A stretch of 64,000 bases of DNA from Populus alba (Eukaryota; Streptophyta; Magnoliopsida; Malpighiales; Salicaceae). Positions 51,152-63,029 of the stretch are shown here, piece after piece. Positions within the stretch are counted from its first letter, which is position 1, and the number at the start of each line of letters is the position of its first letter. The stretch is from positions 14,244,889-14,308,888 of the forward strand of contig NC_133289.1 in assembly GCF_005239225.2 (NCBI RefSeq). Direction: 5' to 3'. The notes beneath the pieces were generated by a model, which was given only the letters and a program-made list of their open reading frames with translations, was not told the DNA's origin and made no database searches. The position numbers and the translations under genes were made by a program.

Positions 51152-51445
51152 ATTTGTAGAGGTTAATCGTTCACTCACCCCGACCATCCACTTCAAATGC
51201 CATTAGCCAAAGCTAATCAATCGTTTGTCCCAGTCATCCATTTTGATGCCATTAGCCAAAGCTAATCATTCGTTTTTCCTGGTCATCTATTCGGATGTCG
51301 TTCACCAAAGCTAATCATTCATCTATCTCGGTCATCCATTTGGATGCCATTAGCCGAAGCTAATAATTCCTTTGTCCCGATCATCCATTTGGATGCCATT
51401 AGTCGAAGCTAATCAACCATTTGTCAACATTTAAACATTTGGCAA
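51152..51445. repeat. 49-bp minisatellite, about six units
   Basis: CCATTAGCCRAAGCTAATCA...GTCATCCATTTGGATG recurs with an exact 49-base period: the CATTAG anchor falls at 51201, 51250, 51299 (as CGTTCA), 51348 and 51397. It lies inside the LTR-like insertion. Confidence 0.92.
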
Positions 51446-51779
51446 TTTGATATCTGAACTAACACAATACGATAACATTCATGATAAAGTATTTCATTAT
51501 TTAACATTATTAAAAAGGAAGGTGAAAGTTCCCTGCTGTTGCTGTTGCACCACGTCTTTGGTCTCTCCTTCAAATCACATGTTTATCTCATAAATTTTTC
51601 TCACTCAATGATATGTTTTATAATAACCATATCAAAAGCCAATAAGTCTTTCTTTTAGTCATTTCTTTATATTTTACATTTTTTTCATTACACCTATTAA
51701 TATTATCGTTCTTTGTCCAACCATAGTTATCATTATTTTTTTTTATAATTGAACTGTTACTATTTAAATCTCGAATTGT

Positions 51780-52420
51780 TATTGTCCAACTATTATTGTT
51801 TATACATTGGACTGTTACTATCCGACCTCTCCTTAGATTATTAACTATATCTAGAGTTATAGAACTCCATTTTAAGCGAGATTGGTCTTGTTGGAAAGCT
51901 AAGACCCGAGGCTATAAGTTCTTTGAAGAAAGATAACCCAGTTCTGCCCTCAAGATAGTCAAAATTATTAATCAACAAACATTGGATTGTTATTGTCCAA
52001 TCGTTACTGTCTCGACATCGAACTGTTATTGTCCGACCTCTTTTTAGATTTTTAACTCTATCTAGAGTTATAGAACTCCATTTGTAGTGATATTAGTCTT
52101 GTTGGAAAGCTAAGACATGAATCTACAAGTTATATGAAGGAAGGGGAACCCAATTATGCCCCTAAGATAATCAAAATTGCTCGTCAACAAACATTTAATT
52201 GTTACTGTCCAACCGTTATTATCTTAACATCAAACTGTTACTATCCAACCTCTCCTTAGATTTTTAACTATATCTAGAGTTATAGAACTTTGTTTCAAGC
52301 AAGATTAATCTTTTTGGAAAGCTAAAACACGAGGTTACAAGTTCTCTAAAAGAAGAAGAACCCAATTTTGCCCCTAAGATAGTCAAAATTGCTTAACAAC
52401 GAACCAGACTAGCCTTATAA
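51780..52420. repeat. ~211-bp tandem array, three units
   Basis: ACTGTTAYTRTCC anchors at 51811, 52022 and 52234. Each unit holds TCTAGAGTTATAGAACT and TTGGAAAGCTAA. A further part-unit in inverted sense (GGAGTTCTATAACTCC, about 52460-52475) follows. Inside the LTR-like insertion. Confidence 0.88.
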
Positions 52421-53686
52421 GGTCTGTCATGACCTAGTCTCAGTTGGTGACCCATAACTGGAGTTCTATAACTCCAAATTAAGTAAGATCAATTTTTTTA
52501 GTTAGGAAACATCCAAAACTATAATTTCTATGAAGGAACCAGATCCTAATTCTCTCATCCTTATACCCAAAATCTCTTTGAAAGTCAAGAGACGAAACTG
52601 TCCAGGTTCGCCAACCTTTCCATTTACACACAACACATGAAGTTATTTAATTTTAGCAACTAATTTTTTCCAGGTTATTCAACCCTAATCCAGACATCAA
52701 TTCATAATTGACTTTGAAATGACTCATAAGACCATATTTAGAACACCTTACCCGGTAAGAATTAAGGTTTCGATCTTCAACTCTCTCATTTTCTTTCTAA
52801 TGACAACCAACCCTCCCTTTTTCTCTTTTTGTTCAAATTTTCTTGTTAATCCTTTGCCCACAAGTGTTTATTCTACCTATAAACCTTAATCTTGGATGGT
52901 TTCTTGAAATTTTGGTGTTTCTCTCTTGATTTGTAAAAGTGGATACAAAAAACTCTCTTTTTTCTTTCCTTACGGTTGATGCCAATTCTTTTTTGGTGAA
53001 GAGAGGGGTATTTATGCTTTATAATTATTCTTATTTGCATCTAGGCCTTATTTTCTTTAAGTGTATTATTCCCCCCCACATCTACTTCTTATAATTAAGT
53101 TATACCTCTTTTCTTTTCTTATAATTTCACCCCACAACTTTTAGTTTAGTTTATTTTCTTTAATTTAATACAACCTTAATTTTTTCTCGGGGTTTACACT
53201 TAGCCACTCTATTTTGTTGTGGAGTCTTTGGAAATGTCTTCTCCACCTTAATACCATTTTTCCTATAATATATCTCAAAAAGGTATTTTATATTCATCAT
53301 CATTGTCAACTCCAACACATTTAAGATTTTTACCAGTTTCCCTTTCAACTATAGCATGAAAATCCTTAAAAGATGTCGAACACCTAATTTTTGGATTTCA
53401 AACAAGTGGCCCAAAATTTTCTAGAATGATCATTAATTAAAAAAAAAAAAAACACAGAGTGCCTCCAATAGACTTATCAATCATAGAGCAAACATCAGTT
53501 TGAACCAAAATAAGAAAATATGATCTTCTATATGAAGATAATTTTTGAAATGCAACTATATGTTGTTTATCATCTAAATAATGAGAACAAGTGTTCAAGT
53601 TCATAATTTTTAAGGGAAGATAGTTCTTATCAAGGATGTTGTTTCACGTATGCGGCATCGCAACATTTGTTCTCTCAAACTAGAAT

Positions 53687-54944
53687 TGTAACACCCCCTA
53701 CTTACATGTGGTCAACTTATTACAACACTTATATGTGTGTGTGTATCAAAATCCACTCAATTTAAATCAACATGCATTTACCCAATCAACCAACATATAA
53801 CATTCACAAACATATAAAGTATGTAAAATTGCTTAATTATTAATACTAGAATTCGAATGAATAGATAAGAAAGAAATAATATAATAGTGTATGAGTACAA
53901 ATTTGTATTCTTAAAAACATCATGATTACTTAAAAACATAGGTTCAATTATAAAATAAAACATAGTTTAATTGTTCTAACACCTTATTACAGTGCCTTGA
54001 GAAAACATTTGGAAATCCAAAATCTAAATACTAAAATCAAGTAGATAGTCCTCTAGTCATGGTAGGCATGAGAAAGTCCTGGAAGAAAAACAATATATGC
54101 AAAAATAATCAATCACAAGAAATGAAATACATATATTCACCATTAATATAATTGTTAATTTCTAACCATTGGTACAATACCAAGTCATGCAAATTTTAAA
54201 TTTTTTATATTTGGTTCGTCAATCCTTTTCTAGCATCCTCAACTTTCACCAAAGTGAAGGTTAAAATTTACATTTGTGGTGGGCTATGATTTATATTTGC
54301 CTATTCACCATTAATATAATTGTTAATTTCTAACCATTGACACAATACCAAGTCATGAAAATTTCAAATTTTTTATATTTGGTTCGTCAACCCTTTTCTA
54401 GCACCCTCAACTTTCACTAAAGTGAAGGTTAAAATTTGCATTTGTGGCGGGTTATGATTTATATTTGCCCCACTCTTGTGGTTGACTACTATATACATTT
54501 GTGCTCATTCATGTGATCGACCATTAACATCTTTGCCCCCCACTCTTGTGACCAGCTATATTCCCCACTGCACATGGCCAACTAGTAGTTACTTGCCCCC
54601 ACTTATATAGCTGACTATTTTACCTCTTTGAGTTAGTCTTATCCATTCTAATAATAACAATAATAACAACATACAATTTCACCATATTAACCTATGACAC
54701 CAAATTATCATGTTTAACCTTGTTCCATACTTTAATGCTCATTTTCATACATCTTTATATAATAATAATAATAATAATAATAAAAAAGATTTTAGAATAT
54801 AAATAACTTTTAAAAAAAATAGAGATAAAATGGTAACCATCTACTTCTCCTCTTAGTGGTCATACTCCACTAACTTATGGTCTTGCAGTCAATGCCTTTC
54901 TTAGTTCACAAAAGGCCATCATTAAACATCATTTATTAATATCA
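53687..54944 (+). mobile_element. possible second LTR insertion, TGTAACACCCC start
   Basis: The Copia text stops abruptly at 53686 and TGTAACACCCCCTAC begins, closely resembling the start of the neighbouring insertion. AGAAT precedes it (53682-53686), and AGAAT also occurs at 54945-54949 after ATATCA, a candidate but weak right end. I cannot follow Copia text beyond it, so the right limit is uncertain. Confidence 0.4.
54134..54468. repeat. 168-bp tandem duplication
   Basis: Copies at 54134-54301 and 54302-54468 start TATTCACCATTAATATAATTG and share TTATATTTGGTTCGTCAA and TTTGTGG.GGG.TATGATTTATATTTGCC with about a dozen differences. After them come looser CACTTGTGG.CGACTA phrases to 54620. 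Confidence 0.88.
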
Positions 54945-55984
54945 AGAATTGTATCTTATTATTCTTTACATTCGCATTCATTCCTTTTTTTATGGTTCTT
55001 ATCAATTTACAAGCATCATTATACAATCGCATGAGAATGCCTATTAGATCTATTCTAAGACCTAAAATGAAGTGGATTCAAGAGAAGTTTAACTGGTTAA
55101 GTTAAGAGGGTTGGGTTAAAAATTTATCAATCTAGACCTTTTTTACTTTTCAGGTCATATTTGAATCTACATAAGGGGTTTGGATGCAATTTTAATTAAG
55201 TTGGAAATTACACATCTTTACCTTCCCAACTATATATGATAGGTTCATCAATTCATTCGAACAAGAGAGAATGACGTGCTTGAAGTTGGGTTTAGAATTT
55301 GCCAACAAATAAAAAAATTTTATTTTGATATATTTCTAAGTAAAAAATATTTAAACGCTGCTACTATAATTCCAAACACACTTTAAGTCCTTGATGCTGT
55401 TTATTTTCACAAAAGAAGGATCTAATGGCAACGATTTTGGAAATGAACATATTGTGTCTTGTCTTAGTCGTGTGCTCATAAAAGTGGAAGAAAGATTCGT
55501 ATTGACGGAGAAATTGTTGTATTTTGCCTATGTTAAATTATGCTGGTACATATAGTTTATGTAATGTAATATATAAAATAGATTTAATTAAATACATGTT
55601 CTCAAGACAGGATGTGTTGGTAAATAAAAATTGTCATTGCAGATTTGATGTGCATTTATGTATATAAACAGTTAAAGAACAAGCATTGGATGATTTCTTA
55701 GCTCATCATCTTTCCATACATTTATGGTTTGATGGATATAAGACCAAAAACAAACTGGTGCAGGGGTGGTGAATGTTCATGATCTCCCTAACAAGTCACC
55801 TTATCTCTGAATTAGACGCCTAAATAATCAAGCTAAATGTAAAACCTTAATTATTGGACTAAATTCTTTGGAGTTAGCAGCGCCATGAGCCACGATGATT
55901 GAGATTCATTATTTTATGTGGAAGATACATGTGTGAACATCCACCTCTGTTCTGGCACGTACGGCAGCCCACCTTATTCCGGTG
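54945..55984. other. gene-free DNA and upstream region of the Nudix gene
   Basis: Includes an AAT-triplet-rich patch just to the left (54755-54785) and the likely promoter of the plus-strand Nudix gene in the last few hundred bases (GC-richer from 55870). No clear TATA box was found. Confidence 0.4.
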
Positions 55985-58973
55985 ATGATGGCCATAATTC
56001 CTCTCGCCCTCCCTAACAAAATCGGATTCTCGTTACCTTTTCTCTATAAACCAATCACAACAAGAGCAGGAGGAGGAGGAAGCAGTTGTTCTGCTTTTAC
56101 TTGTCGCTCTGTATCATCACCTACCAGCTTCACTTGGGACGACGTCGTTCAAGCCTCTCTACCTGACTATGCCCCAAATGATTCTTCAGATCTCTCTGGC
56201 TTCTTCGAAAAGATCAAATACTGCAATCGCGGCTCCTCCGTATAGAGCGAGCTCTCTTTTCCTTTGTGTTTTGGTCAATTAACAATCTATTTTACTGTCT
56301 AATTTTTAATATTTGCAGGAGATAAAATCTGAATTTATTCCATTGGTGATTGAAGATCAAATAGTTGGTTACATACATAACGGGTAAGGTAATCTCTCTC
56401 CCTCTCCCTTTTTTTTTTTTTTTTTTTTTGCATTTTAAGAAAATGGGAAATTCAAATTGATGAATTAATTTTGATTTATGACAGTTTTTTTGATAATTAT
56501 TTGAGGAGGTTTAAGGACGTGTTTGTTTTTGTGCCAAGTGATTCTCGTTTCGGCACCACTGTGACTTTAAATAAAACACTAAGCACGCCAGAGGAAAGAA
56601 CCAGAGTTGTTGGAAAAGTAATCAAAAGCCTGGCAGAAGAAGAAAAGGAACTGATTCCAGGAATCCGAAATGAGGTATAAAGATCATCAACCCCGTGGAG
56701 CTTCTTCTTTTTTTTCTTACCTTGATTCCAGGAACTGTATTGGCTGTTTACTCGTTGATTTTCAATCAGTTGTACCCTGTCACACCTTCGTTCGGATCGC
56801 CCCCCTATTTTTCTCTTGAACGTGCTGCCGCTCCTTATTTTGGAATTAAGGTTTGTGCTTCTTATTTCTTTGCTTCATTCTTTTTTTTTTTTTCTAGAAT
56901 TAATTAATTTTTTTTTTCACTTTTCAACTCTATGAGAATAGGCATATGGAGTTCATATGAATGGTTTTGTGAAAAGAGATGGGGAGAAATTCTTATGGAT
57001 AGGAAAGAGAAGTCCAATGAAACAAACTTTTCCTGGGATGCTTGATCACCTTGTTGCTGGTGGGCTGGTTTGTAACTGTCTATGATATTCATCAGTTACT
57101 TTTGTAATCCACATTCTTACTTGTATACCATTCAATGAAATTGGTATCTGGTTTGCATTGTCAGATTAAGACGAAGGGAAGATTCCTTTATTTATTTATT
57201 TATTTTTAACATTTGAATGCTCTGAATACTATGACGACCAAGTGGTAGGTGAACTCTGAACTGAACTTGGAGTGTGCAATGTCAATGTTAAATCCCGGAT
57301 GATTACAATATTTGCAATCCATTTCCTTTAGTAGCGGCAACTAGCAAAAATAAGCATGCCATAGAATTGTCACTTCATTTCTGAGCCAACTCTTACATTA
57401 TGGTAATGACAGCCTCATGGGATGTCTTGTGTTGCAAATCTTATAAAGGAATGTGAAGAGGAAGCAGGGATTCCTCTATCCCTTTCTAATCAGTAAGTTT
57501 TCTTCTTCTGATGAATTATGTTCAGCCTTTCTAATCAGTATTGTCTGGGAAGCTGAATCTTGGTGCAGCAGGAACGGATCCTTTGATCAAGTTGTTTTGG
57601 TTGCAACCACTCTCGTTCTGATGATGGGTCTATGTTTCTTCTTTACAGAGCCATGTCAGTTGGTGCTGTTTCTTATGTGGATGTTGACGGGTATAGATAC
57701 GAGAGGGATGTTCTATTTTGTTATGATTTAGAACTCCCTGGTGATTTTATTCCCAAGAATCAAGGTAAAACTGTGAAAGCTCAGGTTTTCAGCTGTAATT
57801 ATATGTCAATTCTTCAAGCCTTTTAAATATGCCTAGAAATTTGAGGATTGTGTTTTTGACATTTTATGATATCTTTACCATCATTGGCGTATCAAACTGT
57901 GACAGATGGGGAAGTGGAGAGTTTCAAGTTGATCCCAGTGGAAAATGTTGCAAATGTAATACGGAGGACCCAATTTTTCAAGCCTAATTGCTCTCTTGTT
58001 ATCATGGATTTTCTGTTTCGACACGGGTATTTCTTCTCTATTGTTTCCCTTGTTTATTTTCACACTCATTTAGCGGTCACTCATTTAACTATAAAAGATA
58101 AACTAATTTTTCTTTGCCACCTATATTATTATGACCCACCTCGTCATGGTGAGAAGATAATCACATTCATTAGTCATTTTCTGCCTGTAATTATACAAAC
58201 AATAGGGGCACCTACAAGTTTATCTCTGTCTTCCAGCTCTCATTAAGACCAGAACACCCATGACTTGCCACAAGAATCACACAAATTAATGTCTTGGAGC
58301 TTCACTCTTTATATCGCCTTTCCATCCCTTCACCTGCCACAATAAGAGCTTTATGCTCAAAGTTTGGGCTTCTATACAGCTTTGATATTTCCTGAAGAAG
58401 ATAATGGCCTACTTAAGTCTATAGATGAGGTTCTGACTTCTGAAAGATTATAAGCAGTGTCAGAGCAAGGTATAGGTTTGTTACTGCCTAAGGCGGAGCA
58501 TAAAATCATAATTCTATTGTTCTGGTTGTAAATTCCTACGTTGGATTTCCTTCAATTACTCCACTTCTGAAAGTTGTATTAGATCCTGTGAGAACTTGCT
58601 TAACATCAGTTTTTACTCAAATAATCATTAGACCTTGTTACTTGCAGCTTGCGGATCATTGGAACACATCATGGTGATCATCACTATATAATACTATCTT
58701 GATGGGTTTTCAGCCATATCATTCTTACATGCAGAGAAAATCAATTGAGGCGGAACTCGAGGACACTTCTTCTAAATCTTTCTTTTCATGATTTAGTTTT
58801 GTGGAATGGTTGTTGTAATATGCCTTTTAAACAAATAGCAAATAATGAAAACATCCACTGCGATTCTCATTCTAAAATTAATTGATATCTGTATTCATTG
58901 CAGTTATATTGGTCCTGAATGCTTGGGATACTTGGATCTATTACAAAGTTTGAGAAGTGGAGATACTTCCTAA
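55985..58973 (+). CDS. Nudix hydrolase, NUDT20/NUDT24 type, plastid, 367 aa, nine exons
   Basis: Exons: 55985-56239, 56319-56383, 56485-56674, 56770-56850, 56942-57067, 57413-57492, 57649-57764, 57906-58026, 58904-58973; phases agree and the joined frame is open. Residues 1 to about 50 look like a plastid transit peptide (Ser/Thr/Gly-rich). A DUF4743-type domain follows (SFTWDDVVQ to [14 protein letters not shown]), then the Nudix domain with the box at 237-259: GG(LPHG)[17 protein letters not shown]. Catalytic Glu252, Glu255 and Glu256 are kept, while the usual first Glu is Met243 and the Arg is Lys251. Family members hydrolyse damaged thiamin-diphosphate analogues (oxo/oxy forms), as known for relatives; the substrate here is inferred. 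The exon 6 donor (CA|GTAAGT) is good. The ATG at 55988 is an alternative. Confidence 0.92.
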
Positions 58974-60599
58974 ATATGCTCTCGCTTTGTTGAATATCTA
59001 AACTTCAACAAAAAGAAGGGGAAAATATATCTAAGCTGTCCTGTGTGGTTGAATATCCTCTCTTTTGCAACAAGAAGTTTGTTTGCCGGAGACTTCTTTT
59101 ATGGTGGTTGGAAGGTGCAGGCAGCTTGCTGTTTGGAGGTGAATCACGTCAATGGATCTGAAGTGCCCAAGCAAAGGTTAAGGAAAAAGAAAAGAAAAAA
59201 GAAAAAAAGGGAAAGCATGTAATATCTGGACCTCCACTTTTTCCTGCCTGCTGTGTTGAAAAAGTCCTTCGCCTTGACGGTAAATGCCAGTTTTTAGTCA
59301 TTTCGAAAGATTTCACTGCTAAAAATAGATGCTGAATTTCATTAAAGATGCTGTAATTGTTCTTAATTACATTAAGACAGGCAAGAGCATGATGAGGTCC
59401 TTGGGATCACGGATGATAGTGCTGAGGACATTTGGTTTGCACCTGTCCAGGAGGCCAAATTTGAGTTTTGCTTCTCTCGTTTTATCATCAAAGAGGAATC
59501 CAAATTTATTGTAGACGCGGCGAGCATGGTGGGAACCTTTTGAATTCTATTTTTTTATTTAATTATACAATAATAATAAAATATTTTCAATAAATATTAT
59601 AATAAAATTATATAGAAAACTTATTTTTTTTTAATAAAAATTATCTTATTTGATTCATGTATTTTTATATAGAGTTAAAAATCTAATTTTATTTATTTAT
59701 GCATTTATTTTTATTTTGATGAAAATATTTTTTTATTAAAAAAAAATTGGTTTTTAAGTAATAACCTATTATGATCAAGAAAGCATGTTTTAAATATAAA
59801 ATTTTAAATTGATTATTTTTACTTTTACACATCTATATATATATAAAAAAAACATGAAAATAATAAAATTTAAAAAAATTATGTAAAAATCCTATAATAA
59901 AAAATATCTCATTCTCATTTAATATCGATACTAATGAGCAAAATTATTTTAAAAATCTTATATGCTAATACATAAATTATTCATAAAGTGATCGACCATT
60001 TAATTAATAAAAAAGCTATACTTTTCTTAACAACTAGAAAGACTTGTCTTGACATTAAGGGGCACATAAAAAAAATATATATCCAAAACAAATAAAATCA
60101 TAGTGAAACAAAAAGAAAAAAGTGCAAACAAAGAACTTACGATCAAGGGTGGGGCAAGTTTATGGAAAAGATGACAATTGAAAGCTAAGCAACAAGAAGA
60201 GTTTTATATGATGTGATGTGCACAATCCACTGAGAACATTCGTAGGAGTGTCTGGAAGTGATTCTAAGTTGTTTGAATCCTTTAGACATTTTTTTAAGCT
60301 TATTAATCATTATCATTTTATAAATACATATCTTAGCTTGCATAAAATGCATAAACTTTCACTCTTTTGAAAATATTTCAGGGAGATTGCAAGGAATGTT
60401 CCGGTTTGTGATTGTGTATGTTTATGCATTAAAAAACAAAATGCTTTTAAAAGCTAAAATTTCTTTATTCAAAACGCAAATCAATGAATGTGTTGAGAAT
60501 ACATGTTAAGCAAGGAGTTTATTGTAAAATCATCACAACTGCGAGTTAAATAAAATTCTAAGTTTTTTGAAGAACGCTCAAATTGGGTTCTTTCTAAGT
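58974..60599. other. 3' flank of the Nudix gene and AT-rich DNA
   Basis: 58974-59300 is probable 3' UTR and flank. From 59540 it is strongly AT-rich with no coding signal. Confidence 0.45.
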
Positions 60600-61200
60600 G
60601 AAATGATGTCATTTTAAAAAGATCAAAATAGTCCTTGAATTATGGCTTCCTTTCTATTGTAGCCCATGATGTATGAAAGTTTTAATTAAATCTCTAATTG
60701 GCTTTATTTTTTTGAAAATCCTTTCAATTTGGCTCTCAAGCATTTCTCATTAGACCCTTAAGTTTTACGATGCATTGCAATATGCTCCCTGACTCTTTAA
60801 ATTATGTAATTTCAATCAAAATTAGATCCAAATATTAAAATTCTCTTCAATTGGATCCCTAATTAAATCAATTGCAACCTTCCAAGTTTCCTCCACTTTC
60901 ATTTAGCTTATTAGCTTTCCAATTTGTGCAATCATGACCTAAGTTTCAATTTTTCATTTAGATCCTCCACATTCATTTAAGTCTTTGGGTTTCTCTTAAT
61001 TGACTGAATTAAGCTTCCAAACCTTGCCACTCTTTTTTTGATCGTTGGTTATCTAATATTTTCAATTATGACCGATTTCAACCCATTTATTCCATTTTTC
61101 TTCAATTAAAATTACATGCCCACATGACTACCTAACCAAATACAAATTAAATTATTGCCTGATTTCAACCTGAAATTAAATTTTATTTTTGAAATATTTT
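60600..61200 (+). repeat. degenerate 'CAATTTGGCTCTCAA' phrase array
   Basis: AATTTGG.TC.., CAATTGGATCCCTAATT and TTAATTGACT phrases repeat at 20-50 base spacing, like 16190-16835. The following 61300-61560 carries TCTTGCTGGACTT / CTTGCTAGG text, the inverse of 1900-2145. The two parts look like one retroelement family seen at both ends of the window. Confidence 0.5.
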
Positions 61201-61319
61201 TTATTTGAATATTATTTTTTAAAGAATGATTTTGAAGACATTTTTTTTTCTAAAAATTCTTGAAAAATTCAAAGGGGTAAAAATTGAGTTATTATAGTTG
61301 CCCCTACTTTACAATTCTT

Positions 61320-61560
61320 ATGGAACAAAGTCTTATAAAAAAAAAAAAGGTTTTATGTTGTAAGCTTGTAAATAAAAGATAGTGTTTATGAAAAAAAAAT
61401 TGAAAAGCTACAAAAGCAAAAAAAAAAAAAAACAAAAAAAATAAAGTCTTGCTGGACTTAAAATCTGTTTGAGCCTTATTACGCTTTAAAATTGCAACAA
61501 ACCTTGCTAGGTTAAAATGTTTTAGAGTCTTACTAGACTCAATATGAGATTTTTATATTA
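61320..61560. repeat. A-runs plus CTTGCTAGG repeat text
   Basis: Several A9-A14 runs (61340, 61420) followed by five loose copies of TCTTRCTRGACT. Inverse relation to 1900-2145. Confidence 0.45.
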
Positions 61561-63029
61561 AAAACAAATTTTGTAAAACATTACACAATGCTAACATTTT
61601 GGATAAGATGAAATTCATGTTTTTTTTACTTATATGGAAATATAAGCCCTCCTCTTTTTCAATTTATCTTTCTTATTTATAGTAGGACTCGCTACTTTGA
61701 ATTTAATCTCTTTTGATTGCTTGACCCACCGACTTACTCAAGTTTGCTTGTGTAAATCATGTCTCAATACAACCTGAACCTTATGTAACAACCATTGCCC
61801 TTTTAAGTTCACTATAAGAAATTTTGATTAGTTGACCATTTCTTGAAAAGTGACAAACCATTTTTTAGCCATAATGTTTCTCCTAGTTGGATTGTGCCCC
61901 TAAGTGTAATATTCATTCATCTTTTCCCACCTTTTGTTTTTCTTAATGAAATAATTATGCTTTTCACTCTTAACTTCTGAATAGGTCATCAACTTATTCT
62001 TTTAAACAAAATTGCTCCCAGTTGATCTGGATATATTCATCCTTTCAACACTCATCAAAAAAGCACATATGCATCATATCATCATAAGGTATTTCTTCTT
62101 ATCACTCATGGCTTCTGATGGAATTCTTCATGTCATCATTTAATTAGTGTCATTGCCAAGGGTTTTTTAAATTAAATTACCCCTAGCTGATCTGACCACG
62201 TGTATTATTACCATCATGAATTACTCTAGTTAGTTTGACTATATGTCCTCCAACAAACCCATATGTATTACCTTAATTCAAAGTGTGAAATATTAATAGT
62301 TTATCTACCTATGCTTATCTTCATGTAATCATCATAGGATTCACACATAATGGACTCTAAGTTGATTTGATTGCTTAAATTTTCAATAACCAATCATAAG
62401 ACATACATGTAATATTAGGTTTTACAAAACACTAGTTTCTCTCTTACAATTTAGATTGTTTATAGGCCCAAATAAGGCTCGAATGTTGTTGTTCACACCA
62501 TTTTTTATTTTCCTTGTTGTTTATTGATTCATTTTCTAATTAGGTATGCAAATTTTATTTAATTCAAGATTTATTAGCTAGGTTAGTTTCACTTCTTATT
62601 TAAACATTTATATATACTATTTATGTAAGTCATTTTGACATTCATACTTTACTGAATAAGAATTCTCTCGTTAGAGTTTAACTTTAAATTTTGGGTTTTC
62701 AAAATTGTAGTTTCTCTCTTTCATCTGAGATCAGTTTCATGCCCAAATTAAGCTTGAAAGTTGTTGTTTTACATTATTCTTTGTTTTTCTTATTTACGGA
62801 TTCATTTGCTAATAAGCAGTGATAGAGAAAACCAAGATAGTCACTTTTATAGAAAAATCCATGGTTGTCAAACTCGCGAGTTGACTTGTAAAATCGTATG
62901 ATTTTACGAGTCAACACATATATAATGTGTGAAATTAGGTAAAAAACTCGAAAACTGGAAAAATCGATCATACTCAGTAAATTAGGATCGAGTTTTAAAA
63001 AATTAAAAAAAATTATTGACTTTGAGATT
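61561..63029. other. gene-free DNA with a ~275-bp diverged repeat
   Basis: TAGTTTCTCTCT...GCCCAAAT.AGGCT.GAA.GTTGTTGTT occurs at 62433 and 62708, period about 275, strongly diverged. CTAGTTGATCTGG-like phrases recur at 61885, 62015 and 62190. From 62870 TTGTCAAACTCGCGAGTTGACTTG begins a CGAGTCAAC-type repeat. Confidence 0.45.

Larger units (their letters stand above)
50520..53198 (+). mobile_element. 2679-bp LTR-like insertion (solo LTR?) with CTTAG target duplication
   Basis: It starts TGTAACAACCTGG and ends GGGGTTTACA. CTTAG flanks both sides (50515-50519 and 53199-53203). The host is the Copia integrase frame: joining the flanks and counting CTTAG once gives a continuous local frame (Val-Ala-Lys-Arg-Met-Asn). 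Inside I find no coding and no second copy of the start, so a solo LTR is likelier than a full element. Internal arrays of 49 and ~211 bp (listed separately) and a TTTATAATTA TATA-like site near 53020 fit a long Gypsy/Tat-type LTR on the plus strand; that family assignment is tentative. Confidence 0.85.
48268..53686 (-). mobile_element. Copia pol relic, interrupted by an LTR insertion
   Basis: Minus-strand order, across many stops and frameshifts: GAG-pre-integrase (53640-53430), integrase core (DHSRKFW near 53420; VERETGKNLK near 53340; a KTPQQN stretch near 53215), then, after the insertion at 50520-53198, integrase continuation (MLSHAKLPKSF near 50450), FGYRLRDPKEKKVV (50200), reverse transcriptase (GIDLKKYFHL near 49600; the LEV.QLD.KTAFLHG region near 49500) and RNase H with SGYLMTFA (48700) and an IHTNDNVSD stretch (about 48425). 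A GTGTGAGGGGGAGA purine tract (48275-48295) marks the 3' end of the internal region. The element is dead. Confidence 0.8.

Noticed and set aside
51152..51445. Regularly spaced repeats considered as a CRISPR array
   Set aside because: The 49-bp units are contiguous tandem copies with no unique spacers, in plant nuclear DNA inside an LTR.
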